Notes: generated by a model not told the origin, from the sequence alone. Positions 6,817-14,913 are shown, counted from the stretch's first letter. The stretch: DNA of 22,619 bases from UBA8886 sp963578705 (GCA_963578705.1 CAUZDT010000016.1:1-22619); one strand, 5' to 3'. Numbers and translations are program-made.

Positions 6817-8034
6817 TTAAGACTGCCCGTCGACCCGGATATCGAGTTTCGCGGCCGCCGCGGCGAGCGCCGCGACCACTTCCGCGGCGGTTTCCCCAGC
6901 GGCGAAGATGAACCCGAGATAGGCGCCCCCTTCGGGCGGTGGCTGTAGTTCCTGCCCACGGTGCGCGGTGATGCGAATTCCCGTGATGCCCGCGACCGCC
7001 TCTGCGGTCGCCTGCCCCTTGATAGAACGTAGCGTGCCGGCGCGCGGCGGGTAGAACATCCGCACCCCCACCGCGCTGCCGTCGCGCTCGAGCGGCGGCA
7101 GCGTGCGGCCAAGCGCATGGCGCAGCAGCAGTTCCTCGAGCGAGACGCCGTCGAAGCGGAGCACGCTGGCGCAGAGCCCGCCAATCGAGCGGCCGGCGAT
7201 GTCAATTACCCACGCCCGCCCGTCGTGGAGCCGCAGCTCGGCGTGGATGGCCCCTTCGCTGAGGCCGAGCGCCGCCGCAGCGCGAGCGGTCGTTGCGGCG
7301 ACTAGCTCGCGCTGCGCCGCGTCGTGCCCCGCCGGCGCGACGTACGTTTCTTCAGGGAAGAATGGCCCTTCGCCGAGGTCGGGTTTGGCGAAGACTTCGA
7401 GCACCTCGACCGCGCCGTCGCGCGCCAGCGCCTCGACCGCCACTTCCGCGCCGGGGATGTATTCCTCGAGCAGCAGCCCTTCGCCGGCGACCCGCGCCAC
7501 CGCCGGTTGCGCCAGCAGCGCGCGCAGCCGCGCTAGCGCTTCGCGCAGCTCGCCCGCATCGTCGGCGCGCATCACTCCTTGCGACGCCGAGAGCTGGCGC
7601 GGCTTGATGATGCAGGGAAACGGCGGCGCTTCCGGCGCGGCGTCGTCGGCGACCAGCCAGCAGCGTGGCTGCGGCAGCCCCGCGCCAGCTAGCACTTCGC
7701 GGCAGCGCAGTTTGTCGCGCGCTGCCGCGACCGCCGCCGGAGGGTGGTGCCGCAGCCCCAGCGCCGCAGCAATCGCGGCCGCCGCCTCGGTCGCGCCGTC
7801 ATCGACGGCGAGCACGGCGTCGAGCGGATGCTCGCGCGCGAACTCCACGGCAGCGGTGGCGGCCGCCTGCGGGTCGCCGAACAGCAGTGTCAGCAGCGCC
7901 TCGGGCAGCAGCCCCGTCAGCGTCTGCTGCTCCTCGCACGCGATGGTTACGTCGACGCCCAGCGCGCGCGCCGCGTCGGTGAATGGGCCGGCGCGGTAGG
8001 TGGTGCTCGGGACCAGCAGCAAAAGCCGAGTCAA
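6817..8034 (-). CDS. ATP-grasp ligase, amino-acid-ligase-like
   Basis: A 405-aa ATP-grasp enzyme that would join a carboxylate to an amine through an acyl-phosphate. The N-terminal pre-ATP-grasp domain (about 1-105) starts RLLLLVPSTTY. ATP-binding Lys144 is in CIIKP, followed by the loop SASQGV. The hinge is LLLEEYIPGAEVAVE (188-201). The metal-binding region is HAELRLHDGRAWVIDIAGR (264-282), where the usual N of E-x-N-x-R is replaced by Ala. The C-terminal part, GVRMFYPPRAGTLRSIKG onward, resembles the C-terminal lid of L-amino acid ligases of the BacD/LAL type. The substrate is unknown. The start is TTG at 8034, overlapping the TGA of the PKD lipoprotein (TTGA), so the two are coupled. The sequence is extremely alanine- and GC-rich. 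Confidence 0.82.
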   Translation of the reverse strand: MTRLLLLVPSTTYRAGPFTDAARALGVDVTIACEEQQTLTGLLPEALLTLLFGDPQAAATAAVEFAREHPLDAVLAVDDGATEAAAAIAAALGLRHHPPAAVAAARDKLRCREVLAGAGLPQPRCWLVADDAAPEAPPFPCIIKPRQLSASQGVMRADDAGELREALARLRALLAQPAVARVAGEGLLLEEYIPGAEVAVEALARDGAVEVLEVFAKPDLGEGPFFPEETYVAPAGHDAAQRELVAATTARAAAALGLSEGAIHAELRLHDGRAWVIDIAGRSIGGLCASVLRFDGVSLEELLLRHALGRTLPPLERDGSAVGVRMFYPPRAGTLRSIKGQATAEAVAGITGIRITAHRGQELQPPPEGGAYLGFIFAAGETAAEVVAALAAAAAKLDIRVDGQS

Positions 8035-9563
8035 GCGTAGCGGACCCAGCCCTGGAAGTCCCAGCTGGCTCCGGTGGGGGTGATGCCCCCGTTGTCGATC
8101 TGGATAGTGATGGTGTAGTCGCCGGTGCTGTTGCCGTAAATCGCGACCGGGTGGTTCTCGCTGTCGCCCCCACCGAGGGCGCCGCTCTCGGCCCAGAGTT
8201 CAGCCCCGCCGGCGTCGAGCACTGCCAGCTCGTAGCTCATGCTGCCGGTGTTGCAGCTCACGGTCAGGTTCAGGTAGATGCCGTCGAGGAACATCTCGAC
8301 CGGGAAATCATATTGGTCGTCGCTGTTGCTGATGATGATAGCCTGTCCTCCGGAGTAGTCGACTTGGAAATCCTCCGGGATGACGCGCAGCCGTATTACC
8401 AACTCAGCCGTTTCGCCTGTGGAGTCGCTGACGGTGAGGGTGACGTTGAACCAGCCGCCCGCGGCCCAGCTGTGCCGGACGGTGTCGTTTTCGCCGCCCT
8501 CGCTGGCGCCGTCGCCGAAGTCCCAGCTGTAGTTGGTGATGGCCCCGTTAGGCGAGCTGCTGGCGGAGGCGTCGAGCGTCAGGTTGGTCCCGGCGCGCAC
8601 CTCGCTGACTTCGTCGCCGCTGAGCAGGAAGCTGAAGAGCGCGTCGGGGCCGAGCGTCTCGATTTCGATATCGAGCGACACGCTTCCCTGCTGCCCGCGT
8701 CCGTCTTCGACGGTCAGGTTGACGGTGTAACTGCCGGGTGCATCCCACGTGTGTTTCGGCGACCGCAGCGTCGATGTATCGCCGTCGCCGAAGCTCCAGC
8801 TGTAGTCGAGCACATCGCCTTCGGGGTCGTAGGAATCGTCGCCGTCGAAGGCGATTTCCTCGCCGACAAAGACGGTAGTCGCGTCGGCGCTGGCGACCGC
8901 CACCGGCGGCAGGTTGGTGCTGCTGAAGCTGGCCACGGCGGTCGAGACTTCGCCGTCGGGGTCCTCGACCGTCAGCTGCACTTCGTATTCGCCCTCCTGC
9001 AGGTCGCGCTCGAAGCTCGACTGCTGCGAGGCGGTGTATTTCGAGCCGCCCAGCTCGCCTAGCTCCCAGAGGTAGCGCAGGACGTCGCCGTCAGGGTCGC
9101 TGCTGGTGCGGCCGTCGAACTGCACAGGCTGTCCCTCCGAGTAGGAGCCGCCCGCTACGGGGTGCCGGATGACTGCCGCTGGCGGGCGGTTGCCCGGCTC
9201 GACCGTAATCAGCTTCACGTCGCTGGCGCTGGCGCCATGCGGGTCGGTTACGGTGAGCGTCAGCACCAGGTCGGGGCCGGTCTGCGAGACGGTGACCATG
9301 TCGCTCGCAAGGCGGCTCAGCTCGTTGACTTCGCCCAGCCCCGCCAGAGTCCAGACGTAGCCCAGCCGGGAGTCCTCGTCGTCGGGGTCCTCGCCGTAGC
9401 CCACCAGCTGGAACGGCTGGTCCACCTCGACCACCGCGCCCTGTCCCGGCATGGTGATGTAGGCGGTGGGCGGCTGGTTGGGACCGTCGTCACTACTGTC
9501 GAGCAGGTCGAGACAGCCCGCCAGCGGCAGCAGCAATGCCAACAACAGCGTGATGCTTCGCAT
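8031..9563 (-). CDS. Secreted lipoprotein with four PKD/Ig-like repeats
   Basis: A 510-aa surface lipoprotein. Residues 1-17 form a lipoprotein signal peptide with lipobox LAGC (Cys17), followed by a DDG-rich spacer. Four PKD/Ig-like repeats follow at roughly 30-120, 121-212, 213-300 and 303-395. The third and fourth have the classic core DYSWSFGDGD...PGSYTVNLTVEDG and NYSWDFGDGA, each opening with PP-x-A or an acidic start. A C-terminal beta-rich domain of about 110 residues contains NLTVSCN and ends in WDFQGWVRYA. These domains usually mediate surface contacts or binding to polymers. The ATG at 9563 is supported by the signal peptide and the TATA element 26 nt upstream. Translation is coupled to the ATP-grasp gene. 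Confidence 0.9.
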   Translation of the reverse strand: MRSITLLLALLLPLAGCLDLLDSSDDGPNQPPTAYITMPGQGAVVEVDQPFQLVGYGEDPDDEDSRLGYVWTLAGLGEVNELSRLASDMVTVSQTGPDLVLTLTVTDPHGASASDVKLITVEPGNRPPAAVIRHPVAGGSYSEGQPVQFDGRTSSDPDGDVLRYLWELGELGGSKYTASQQSSFERDLQEGEYEVQLTVEDPDGEVSTAVASFSSTNLPPVAVASADATTVFVGEEIAFDGDDSYDPEGDVLDYSWSFGDGDTSTLRSPKHTWDAPGSYTVNLTVEDGRGQQGSVSLDIEIETLGPDALFSFLLSGDEVSEVRAGTNLTLDASASSSPNGAITNYSWDFGDGASEGGENDTVRHSWAAGGWFNVTLTVSDSTGETAELVIRLRVIPEDFQVDYSGGQAIIISNSDDQYDFPVEMFLDGIYLNLTVSCNTGSMSYELAVLDAGGAELWAESGALGGGDSENHPVAIYGNSTGDYTITIQIDNGGITPTGASWDFQGWVRYA

Positions 9564-9584
9564 CGACCCGCCGAAGTGGCTCGG

Positions 9585-9594
9585 TATTTGTATG
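9585..9594 (-). promoter_or_regulatory. TATA box of the PKD lipoprotein / ATP-grasp operon
   Basis: Minus-strand CATACAAATA in the 50-nt gap after aIF2-beta is centred about 26 nt before the ATG at 9563, ideal for a leaderless archaeal promoter. The rest of the gap is GC-rich. Confidence 0.6.
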
Positions 9595-9613
9595 TTGCCC
9601 GCCGCCGCCTGCC

Positions 9614-10030
9614 TCAGTCGGAGCCGGCGCGGATGGGCCGGTGGGCGCCGCAGCCCTCGCACTGCAGCACCAGCGTGCGCCCCTGCCGCTGGAAGTTGGT
9701 GTCGGGGCGATGGCACTCCTCGCAGAGCACGAACGCCTTCAGGTAAGCCTGGACGCGCTCGGCGACCTTCTTCTCGGGGACGCGCCCCTGCAGCACCAGC
9801 CGGCGGCCTTCGGTGTTGCCTGCCGTGCCGAGCTCCTGCATAAGATATTTCGAGAAATGATCGGACTCGCGCCGCAGCGCGTCAGCCATGTCGCTGAAGT
9901 TGCGCAGGATGGTGCGCTTGCCCTCGTAGAGCACTTCCGGCTCGGGCGGGACGAAGCGGGCATCGTCAGTCATGACGTCCTCGAGCCCTTCGCGGGCGCG
10001 GCTCAGCAGCTTGTCGTAGTCCAGCTCCAC
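9614..10030 (-). CDS. Translation initiation factor 2 subunit beta (aIF2-beta)
   Basis: A 138-aa aIF2-beta, the small subunit of the heterotrimer that brings initiator tRNA to the ribosome. The N-terminal helix VELDYDKLLSRAREGLEDV leads to the central alpha/beta domain (about 45-100, including GKRTILRNFSDMADALRRES and RLVLQGRVPEKKVAERVQ). The C-terminal zinc ribbon is CEEC...CEGC with GRTLVLQ between, ending HRPIRAGSD. The length matches the family (135-140 aa). The start is GTG at 10030. A longer open frame reaches 10327 but runs across the glycosyltransferase gene and is not real. It lies 31 nt after that gene on the same strand and may be co-transcribed with it. Confidence 0.93.
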   Translation of the reverse strand: MELDYDKLLSRAREGLEDVMTDDARFVPPEPEVLYEGKRTILRNFSDMADALRRESDHFSKYLMQELGTAGNTEGRRLVLQGRVPEKKVAERVQAYLKAFVLCEECHRPDTNFQRQGRTLVLQCEGCGAHRPIRAGSD

Positions 10031-10061
10031 GCTCCGGCGCAGGCCGCCCGCCACAAAAGGG

Positions 10062-11057
10062 CTACGGCCGCCGCAGCAGCCCGACGAGCAGGCCGAGCGA
10101 GTAGCCGAAGTGTTGGATGAAGAGCACCAGCGGTGCGTAGAGCGTTTGCTTGAATGAGCGCGTCTGCGCGCCGACCAGCAGCCCCGCCAGCCCCAGCACG
10201 CCGAAGTAGGTCGCGTTGAGCGCCGCCGGCAGCAGCCACGGCACCACCGTCGGCTGCTGCCACGCCAGCCCGTAGAGCGACGCCAGCACGACGAAGGCGC
10301 TGATGAAGGCGTAGTGGCGCGGGTCAAAGCTGCCGGGGTGCATGCGCGTCACCTGCGCACGGGTGACGCCGTAGTTGAACATCTGCCGCAGAAACGCCAG
10401 CGGTCGGCTGCGCCGGTGGTGCCACACCACTACATCGGGCGCGTAGAGGATGCGATGCCCCGCCTGCTGCAGCCGGATATCGAACTCGACATCCTCGCCG
10501 GGCCAGAGCGTCGGGTGGAACCCGACGCCAGCGACCGCTTCGCGCCGCAGGACGTAGTTGCAGGTGGGGTTGTGGTCCACCTCGCACGGTTTGTCGTGGC
10601 CGGTGGTGTAGCGGAAGCGAAAGAGGAACTTCGAGCCGAAAATCCTGCCGACCGCCTTCGAGAACGGTAGCCCCTCGCGCGGGGTGTAGTTCGGCCCGCC
10701 AACGCCGGCGTAGTCGGGTTTCTGCGCGAGGTGTTTCACGGCAGCGCGCAGCCAGTCCTCGCGCAGGATGGTATCGTCATCGGTGAAGGCGATGAACTCG
10801 CCCTGCGCGGCAGCGACGCCTCGGTTGCGCTTCTCGCCCGTGGCAACCGGGCCGTGGAGCACTTGCAGTGCAACCCCGCCCTTCTGCGCCAGCTCCCGCG
10901 CGCGTTGCAGGAGCGGCGTCTCGGCATCTCCCAGCAGGATTAGCTCGAAGCGGTCGCGCGGGTAGTCGAGCCGCGCGACCGACTCCACCATCCCGCGAAT
11001 GTAGCCCACGGTGCCGGTGGTCGGCACGACAATCGAGACAAAAGGTTCGGGCGACAT
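10062..11057 (-). CDS. Family 2 glycosyltransferase, membrane anchored
   Basis: A 331-aa GT-A fold inverting glycosyltransferase. VSIVVPTTG (7-15) opens the nucleotide-sugar domain. The D-x-D-type metal motif is DDDT at 93-96, the acidic acceptor-site motif GEDVEFD is at 187-193, and RQMFNYGVTRA (224-234) corresponds to the C-terminal Q/R-x-x-YG region. Three hydrophobic helices (about 250-268, 272-297, 306-328) anchor it in the membrane, so it probably builds a surface glycan or lipid-linked sugar from cytoplasmic donors. The sugar is not predictable. The ATG at 11057 is used, since the open frame upstream overlaps the 90-aa gene. It starts 17 nt after that gene. Confidence 0.9.
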   Translation of the reverse strand: MSPEPFVSIVVPTTGTVGYIRGMVESVARLDYPRDRFELILLGDAETPLLQRARELAQKGGVALQVLHGPVATGEKRNRGVAAAQGEFIAFTDDDTILREDWLRAAVKHLAQKPDYAGVGGPNYTPREGLPFSKAVGRIFGSKFLFRFRYTTGHDKPCEVDHNPTCNYVLRREAVAGVGFHPTLWPGEDVEFDIRLQQAGHRILYAPDVVVWHHRRSRPLAFLRQMFNYGVTRAQVTRMHPGSFDPRHYAFISAFVVLASLYGLAWQQPTVVPWLLPAALNATYFGVLGLAGLLVGAQTRSFKQTLYAPLVLFIQHFGYSLGLLVGLLRRP

Positions 11058-11074
11058 TTTTCGACGACTGATAT

Positions 11075-11347
11075 TTAAGCTGCTCCTTTGAGCAGCAGCC
11101 CTACTTCGGCCGCTAGCTTCTCCGCCAGCCTTTTGTCGCTGGTGCGCAGCAGCATGCGTCCCGAGGGGTAGAGATTGACCATGCATTCGCGCTCGACAAT
11201 CACCATCACGCCGGCGTCTACCACCTCGCGAAACTCGCGCTTTCGCAGCCACTCCAGCGTCCGCTGCAAATCCAGTTTGACAGCCTTGCGGGGTTTCAGC
11301 TCGAACGCGGCTGAACTATCGCAAGGGCGCAGCAGATAGAAGCTCAC
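11075..11347 (-). CDS. Small protein resembling a single TBP repeat
   Basis: A 90-aa protein of no named family that I know. Residues 46-83 (GVMVIVERECMVNLYPSGRM then LLRTSDKRLAEKLAAEV) resemble one half-repeat of TATA-binding protein, where I(V)-x-NLFPSGKMVCTGAKS-x-E-x-A is the conserved strand-strand-helix unit. The match is in pattern and spacing and has not been tested by alignment. The basic segment 18-41 (LKPRKAVKLDLQRTLEWLRK) could touch nucleic acid or form an amphipathic helix. Its ATG overlaps the ThiI stop (ATGA), so the two proteins are made together and may act in tRNA sulfuration (inference). Confidence 0.75.
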   Translation of the reverse strand: MSFYLLRPCDSSAAFELKPRKAVKLDLQRTLEWLRKREFREVVDAGVMVIVERECMVNLYPSGRMLLRTSDKRLAEKLAAEVGLLLKGAA

Positions 11348-11967
11348 AGTACCTGCACCAGTCCGCTGACGCTGTCATCGACCATCTGCTCCAGCGGCAG
11401 CTGCGCCTCCCACTTCTCGACCCGCGGCAGCGACGCCGCGGTGGCCGGCTTCTCGGGGACGATAGTGCAGCAGAGGCTCGGCAGGGTCGAGATGTCGAAC
11501 GTCCCTGCCTCGCGCGCGACCCGCTCGATTTCGACCTTGTCATGGCCAATCAGCGGCCGCAGGATGGGGACGTCGCAGACTTCGTCGATGACCGCCAGGT
11601 TGGGGAGCGTCTGCGACGCGACCTGCCCCAGCGATTCGCCGTTGATAATCGCGTCGGCGCCGACCTGCTTCGCCAGCTCGGCGGCGGTGCGATACATCAT
11701 CCTGCGGCAGAGCAGGCATTGCAGGTGGCGGTCGGTGTTGCGCGCAATCTTGACCTGGCTGGGGCCGTGTGGGGCCATCCAGAGCGGGATGCCGAGGTGC
11801 TTCGCCAGCGCCCGGGTCTTGTCGGTTTCGCGGTCGTCGGTGAAGGGGCGATTATCCATGTGCAGCCCGACCAGCTCCCAGCCCTGCTGCTGGAGCATGT
11901 GCGCCGCGGTGGGGGAGTCGATGCCCCCGCTGAGCATGATGATTGCTTTCACGCCGTGCGCTAACAT
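11344..11967 (-). CDS. ThiI-type PP-loop sulfurtransferase lacking THUMP and rhodanese domains
   Basis: A 207-aa stand-alone adenylating domain of the ThiI family, which activates tRNA uridine 8 for 4-thiouridine synthesis (in some organisms also thiamine thiazole). The PP-loop is MLSGGIDSP (11-19), and the family signature GESLGQVASQTLPNL is at 110-124. The CLLC motif (Cys84, Cys87) before RRMMYR and Cys166/Cys167 in SLCCTIVPEKP match the three-cysteine pattern proposed to hold an iron-sulfur cluster in methanogen ThiI. Cys84 to Cys167 spans 83 residues. The usual N-terminal ferredoxin-like and THUMP domains are absent, so RNA binding must come from elsewhere, perhaps the coupled 90-aa protein. 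The ATG at 11967 diverges from the large plus-strand gene. Confidence 0.88.
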   Translation of the reverse strand: MLAHGVKAIIMLSGGIDSPTAAHMLQQQGWELVGLHMDNRPFTDDRETDKTRALAKHLGIPLWMAPHGPSQVKIARNTDRHLQCLLCRRMMYRTAAELAKQVGADAIINGESLGQVASQTLPNLAVIDEVCDVPILRPLIGHDKVEIERVAREAGTFDISTLPSLCCTIVPEKPATAASLPRVEKWEAQLPLEQMVDDSVSGLVQVL

Positions 11968-12000
11968 GGGTGGTTAAAATAGGTTCCTTTTTGCAGGGCA
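11968..12000. promoter_or_regulatory. Compact 33-bp divergent promoter
   Basis: Only 33 bp separate the divergent ATGs of ThiI (11967, minus) and the receiver/PPDK-N gene (12001, plus). TTAAAAT at 11973-11979 is centred 25 nt before 12001 and fits a leaderless TATA box for the plus-strand gene. For the minus strand the A-run opposite CCTTTTT (11986-11992) is centred about 22 nt before 11967. Each TATA would lie inside the other gene's promoter, so the two are likely to interfere with each other. Confidence 0.5.
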
Positions 12001-14913
12001 ATGGCAACGTGGGGCGCACAGCACCGCCGGTTCGAAAACCTGATGCGGTACCGCATCCGCGATATCCTGCTGGTTTCGAGCCCCTACGACTACTTCACGC
12101 TGGAGGAGGATGGCCGGCTCAACGAGCTGCTGCTGGTTGATTACCAACAGCTCAATCTTTCCTACGCTCCGCGCATTACCCACGCCGCGACCGGCGAGCG
12201 GGCGCTCGAGCTGCTGCAGGAGCAGCCGTTTGACCTTGTAATCACGATGGCTCGCGTCGGCGAGATGGCGGTGCACGTCTTCGGCCGCCGCACCAAGGAA
12301 ATCCAGCCCGAAATTCCGGTCGTGCTGCTGGCTTACAATACGCGCGAGCTGGCGCTGTTCCACGAGGGCGAGGCGATTGACCGCATCTTCGTCTGGTCGG
12401 GCGACGCGCGGGTGCTGCTCGCCATCATCAAGCTGGTCGAGGACTTGCGCAACGTCGACCGCGACACCCGTGCCGGAGAGGTGCAGGTGCTCATCCTCGT
12501 TGAGGACTCGCCCCGCTTCTATTCACTCTTCCTGCCGCAGCTCTATTCCGAGCTGATGAAGCAGACCGGGAGCCTGATGGCGGGTGGGCTTTCGCTGCAC
12601 CACAAGCTGCTGCGGATGCGCGCCCGCGCCAAGATTCTCTTGGCGACCGACATGGAGCAGGCGCAGGAGTTGTACGATCGCTACACTCCTTTCCTGCTCG
12701 GCGTCATTAGCGATGCCGGTTTTCCCAATGAAGGGAGCCACGACTCACAGGCAGGGAGAAAATTCATCGCGCAAGTGCAACGGAAGAGTCCCGACGCGAC
12801 AATAATTCTGCAGTCGTCGCTGCCGGAGAATCACAAGGTCGCCGGCAAGCTGGGCGTCGAGTTCCTGGACAAGTCCGACCCGGCGCTGCTGAAGGGACTG
12901 CGGAGCTTTATGCAGGACATTGGCTTCGGCGACTTCGTCTTCCGGCTGCCCGACGGAGAGGAGGTGGGACGTGCACAGGACATCCCCGGGATGCGAAAGC
13001 TGTTGCCTGATATCCCGGGAGAGTCACTACGCCACCACGCTATGCGGCATGAGTTCTCCAAGTGGTTCCGCGCGCGCACCGAGTTTGACCTCGCCGCCAG
13101 CCTGCGGCCGCACGTCGTCACCGAGTTCACCGGCAACGAGGAGCTGCGGCAGTTCCTGCTCGACGCCTTGCGGGCGTTCGAGAAGCAGCGCCGGCAGGCC
13201 GAGGTGGCCGACTACTCGTCGCAGGCGCTGGAGGCGGGGAGCGACTTCGTGCGGTTGGGTGGCGGGTCGCTGGGCGGCAAGGGGCGCTCGCTGGCATACT
13301 TCCACGCGCTGCTGCCGACGCTCGACCTGGCGGAGTTTGGCGACATCGAGGTCTGTATCCCGCGCACGGCGGTGGTCGGCACGAAGGTTTTCGACGAGTT
13401 CCTCGAGTCGAACGAACTGGGCGAAATGGCCTACTCCGATACCTCGGAGCTGGACGACGATACCTTGGCAGAGGTGTTCCTCGACACACGCTTTCCGGAG
13501 TCAATCTATGATGACCTGAAGACCTTCGTGGGGCAAGTGGAATACCCGCTCGCGGTGCGCTCCTCCAGCCTGCTGGAGGACTCGCAGCACCAGCCGTTTG
13601 CCGGGGTCTACGAGACCTATATGCTGAGCAATAACCATCCTGACCCCAAGCAGCGGCTCCAGCACCTCTGCGACGCCATCAAGCTGGTCTACGCCTCCAC
13701 CTTCTACCGCGCCTCGAAGGCGTATATCGCCGCGACGCCCAACCGCATCGAGGAGGAGAAGATGGGCGTCGTCATCCAGGAAATGGCGGGGCTCCCGCAC
13801 GGCAACGCGTTCTACCCCACGTTTGCAGGTGTGGCACGGTCGCGCAACTTCTATCCGCTCGGCGACGCCGCCCCGGAGGACGGCGTCGTGGCGGTCGCGC
13901 TCGGTCTCGGCAAGACGGTGGTAGAGGGCGAGAAGATGTTCCGCTTCTCGCCGGCGCACCCGCGGCAGCAGTTCCAGTTCGCGAGCACCGAGGATTACCT
14001 GCGGTCGTCGCAACGGCAGTTCTGGGCGCTCGACCTCTCGAAAGAGCAGGAGCGGCCGACGCGCGCCGCCGAGGCGAGCCTGGTGCAGTTGGACCTGGCG
14101 CGCGCCGAAATGGACCGGCAGCTGCACCCCATCGGTTCGGTCTATTCGGCCGAGAACGACGCCATCTACGACGGGCTGGCGCGCGCCGGCGTGCGGCTGG
14201 TGACCTTCGCCGGCGTCACCAAGCAGGCGCAATTCCCGCTCTCCGGGCTGACGCAGCTCTTCCTCGCGCAGGCCGAGAAGGGAATGGGCGGCCCCGTGGA
14301 AATCGAGTTCGCCGTCATCATCGCCCCCGGCGTCCGCCGCTACGCGTTCCTGCAGGCGCGGCCGCTGGTGTGGGAGTCGGTCGACGTCGAGGTGGACCTC
14401 GATAGCGTCGAGGGGGCGCTCTGCACTTCATCGCAGGCGCTCGGCAATGGTGTCATCCAGGAGATACGTGACATCATCTACATCCACCCCGATCGGCTCG
14501 ACCGCGCCGAGACGCGCGTGGCAGCCAAGGCAATCGAGAAGCTGAACCACAAGCTGGCGCGCGGGGGACGCCCCTACCTGCTCATTGGCCCCGGTCGCTG
14601 GGGCTCGTCCGACCCGTGGCTCGGCATCCCCGTAAAGTGGGGGCAGATTTCTGGCGCGCGCACCATTATCGAGTGCCAGCTGGCAGACCTGCCGGTCGAG
14701 CCAAGCCAGGGCACCCACTTCTTCCAGAATATCGTCTCTTTCGGTGTCGGCTACCTCACCGCCCCGCGCGGTGCTATTGACTGGAGCTGGCTCGAGGGGC
14801 AGAAGCCCGTGGCCAAAGACGGGTCTGTGCGCCACTTGAAGCTGAAGCAGCCTCTGCAGGTGCTGCTCGACGGCAGGGCCGGCAAGGGAGCGGTGCTACC
14901 GGGAGGCGATTAG
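12001..14913 (+). CDS. Two receiver-like domains fused to an orphan PPDK/PEP-synthase ATP-binding domain
   Basis: A 970-aa cytoplasmic protein of an uncharacterised family that I recall from Bacteroidetes and other bacteria, where it likewise begins with RIR-x-LLV-x-SPYD-x-F-x-LEEDGR. Residues 20-148 form a receiver-like domain without a phospho-acceptor Asp (FDLVITMARV). Residues 162-304 form a second receiver with acidic pair E168/D169, acceptor candidate D238 (GVISDAGFP), Ser272/273 and Lys291, so it could be phosphorylated. From 416 a pyruvate phosphate dikinase N-terminal, ATP-grasp-like domain follows: RLGGGSLGGKGRS (418-430), AVRSSSLLED (about 519-528), FAGVYETY, and a C-terminal GPGRWGSSDPW near 864. 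The phosphohistidine swivel domain and the PEP-binding barrel of true PEP synthase are missing. A role in signalled phosphotransfer is inference. Confidence 0.85.
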   Translation: MATWGAQHRRFENLMRYRIRDILLVSSPYDYFTLEEDGRLNELLLVDYQQLNLSYAPRITHAATGERALELLQEQPFDLVITMARVGEMAVHVFGRRTKEIQPEIPVVLLAYNTRELALFHEGEAIDRIFVWSGDARVLLAIIKLVEDLRNVDRDTRAGEVQVLILVEDSPRFYSLFLPQLYSELMKQTGSLMAGGLSLHHKLLRMRARAKILLATDMEQAQELYDRYTPFLLGVISDAGFPNEGSHDSQAGRKFIAQVQRKSPDATIILQSSLPENHKVAGKLGVEFLDKSDPALLKGLRSFMQDIGFGDFVFRLPDGEEVGRAQDIPGMRKLLPDIPGESLRHHAMRHEFSKWFRARTEFDLAASLRPHVVTEFTGNEELRQFLLDALRAFEKQRRQAEVADYSSQALEAGSDFVRLGGGSLGGKGRSLAYFHALLPTLDLAEFGDIEVCIPRTAVVGTKVFDEFLESNELGEMAYSDTSELDDDTLAEVFLDTRFPESIYDDLKTFVGQVEYPLAVRSSSLLEDSQHQPFAGVYETYMLSNNHPDPKQRLQHLCDAIKLVYASTFYRASKAYIAATPNRIEEEKMGVVIQEMAGLPHGNAFYPTFAGVARSRNFYPLGDAAPEDGVVAVALGLGKTVVEGEKMFRFSPAHPRQQFQFASTEDYLRSSQRQFWALDLSKEQERPTRAAEASLVQLDLARAEMDRQLHPIGSVYSAENDAIYDGLARAGVRLVTFAGVTKQAQFPLSGLTQLFLAQAEKGMGGPVEIEFAVIIAPGVRRYAFLQARPLVWESVDVEVDLDSVEGALCTSSQALGNGVIQEIRDIIYIHPDRLDRAETRVAAKAIEKLNHKLARGGRPYLLIGPGRWGSSDPWLGIPVKWGQISGARTIIECQLADLPVEPSQGTHFFQNIVSFGVGYLTAPRGAIDWSWLEGQKPVAKDGSVRHLKLKQPLQVLLDGRAGKGAVLPGGD

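Noticed and set aside
7103..7999. 298-codon open frame opposite the ATP-grasp gene
   Set aside because: A shadow frame of high-GC DNA with Ser/Ala low complexity; the minus strand has intact ATP-grasp motifs.
9615..10327. 237-aa version of aIF2-beta
   Set aside because: The first 99 residues are an out-of-frame reading of the glycosyltransferase gene; the GTG at 10030 gives the normal family length and N-terminus.
11071..11078. ATATTTAA in front of the glycosyltransferase as a TATA box
   Set aside because: Its centre is only about 17 nt from the ATG, too close for a leaderless start; the gene is more likely read from the ThiI promoter.
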